Source of the DNA: Smithellaceae bacterium
GTDB lineage: Bacteria; Desulfobacterota; Syntrophia; Syntrophales; Smithellaceae
Length of the DNA: 7,624 nt
Direction: 5' to 3'
NCBI GenBank assembly: GCA_028701435.1
Contig: JAQVQT010000086.1
Coordinates: 1 to 7,624, forward strand
Part shown: piece by piece, positions 7,202 through 7,624 of the stretch
Position numbering within the stretch: the first letter of the stretch is position 1
How the letters are laid out: each line of letters starts with the position of its first letter
Translations under genes and position numbers: made by a program
Notes under the pieces: model-generated
Database searches by the model: none
What the model was told of the DNA's origin: nothing
The model's input: only the letters and a program-made list of their open reading frames with translations

Positions 7202-7245
7202 GCTATGCAAGATCGCAAAGAAAATTTTTAAAGGAGGCGTCCATC

Positions 7246-7624
7246 ATGAATTCCGGAGATACAGCGTGGGTGTTAACGGCTAGCGCCCTGGTTCTTTTAA
7301 TGACCATTCCGGGCCTGGCATTTTTTTACGGAGGTCTTGTCCGGCGCAAAAACGTTCTGTCCATCTTGATGCAGTGCTTTATCATCGTGTGCGTCATTTC
7401 TCTGCAATGGATGCTGTTCGGCTATTCGCTGGCCTTCGGTCCTTCCATTCACGGCATCATCGGCAATCTGGACTGGATCGGGCTTTCCGGTGTGGGTGCG
7501 TTGCCGAACCCGGATTATTCTAAAACCATTCCCCACTCGGTTTTTATGATCTTTCAGGCGATGTTTGCCATCATCACACCGGCCTTGATCATTGGGGCGT
7601 ATGCGGAACGCGTGAAGTTTTCCG
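7246..7624 (+). CDS. amt: Ammonium transporter, N-terminal 126 residues (partial, runs off the right edge)
   Basis: The product belongs to the Amt/MEP/Rh channels, which carry ammonium across the inner membrane as trimers, usually about 400 to 450 aa with 11 helices. The visible part opens MNSGDTAWVLTASALVLLM and continues with the Amt hallmark IPGLAFFYGGLVRRKN in the first helix. A second hydrophobic helix spans about residues 38 to 64. The third begins at SVFMIFQAMFAIITPALIIGAYAERVKFS, with Phe103 and Phe107 matching the two stacked gate phenylalanines of E. coli AmtB; the spacing FQxxF is the same. No long signal peptide precedes the first helix. AAGGAGG lies 8 nt before the ATG, fixing the start. 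The gene diverges from the glutamine synthetase operon and has a sigma-54 promoter. A PII gene (glnB/glnK) often follows amt but cannot be seen here. Confidence 0.95.
   Translation, partial: MNSGDTAWVLTASALVLLMTIPGLAFFYGGLVRRKNVLSILMQCFIIVCVISLQWMLFGYSLAFGPSIHGIIGNLDWIGLSGVGALPNPDYSKTIPHSVFMIFQAMFAIITPALIIGAYAERVKFS

Larger units (their letters stand above)
6627..7245. other. Divergent intergenic region between the glutamine synthetase operon and amt
   Basis: This 619-nt stretch is visibly richer in A and T than the flanking genes and holds the regulatory sites listed separately: a sigma-54 promoter toward amt, a near-match sigma-54 element toward the operon, a perfect 14-bp palindrome and a 20-bp near-palindrome. 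Several short open frames exist. On the minus strand they are 6911 to 6687 (74 aa, ATG preceded by AAAGG at 7 nt) and 6793 to 6623 (56 aa, overlapping the next gene by ATGA). On the plus strand there is 6649 to 7074 (141 aa, GTG start). None resembles a family I know, and the two minus-strand frames overlap each other. I treat the region as mainly regulatory. I saw no tRNA, terminator or clear riboswitch in it. Confidence 0.6.

Overview
The window looks like chromosomal DNA of a moderately GC-rich, probably anaerobic Gram-negative bacterium. The gene set (type III glutamine synthetase, a long PEP/pyruvate-binding protein without the phosphohistidine domain, a sigma-54-type promoter before amt) fits Desulfobacterota, for example the Syntrophus/Smithella group. 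That placement is an inference from family resemblance and promoter style, not from a search.

Layout. Three large genes lie head to tail on the minus strand, in transcription order: an 867-aa two-part protein (KaiC/RecA-like N-terminus plus PPDK-type ATP-grasp domain, 6626 to 4023), type III glutamine synthetase (3920 to 1749) and GMP synthase guaA (1731 to 202). The gaps are 102 nt and 17 nt, so they are probably one operon. Just past guaA a consensus-like sigma-70 promoter (175 to 147) drives a new minus-strand gene. Only its first ten codons are in the window, and they carry a twin-arginine motif. On the other side, a 619-nt AT-richer divergent region (6627 to 7245) separates the operon from an ammonium transporter gene (amt) on the plus strand, cut by the right edge.

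The theme is nitrogen. Amt brings in ammonium, glutamine synthetase fixes it into glutamine, and GMP synthase spends glutamine amide nitrogen on GMP. The amt gene has a textbook -24/-12 (sigma-54) promoter, and the divergent region holds a near-match -24/-12 element facing the operon, suggesting that both arms may respond to nitrogen status.

The most unusual item is the 867-aa protein. It keeps the ATP-binding residues of a PEP-synthase-like ATP-grasp domain but has no swivelling phosphohistidine domain and no PEP/pyruvate barrel. Its N-terminus resembles KaiC but has lost the Walker A loop. It cannot be an ordinary PEP synthase or PPDK, and its place at the head of a glutamine synthetase operon suggests a regulatory or unknown phosphotransfer role.
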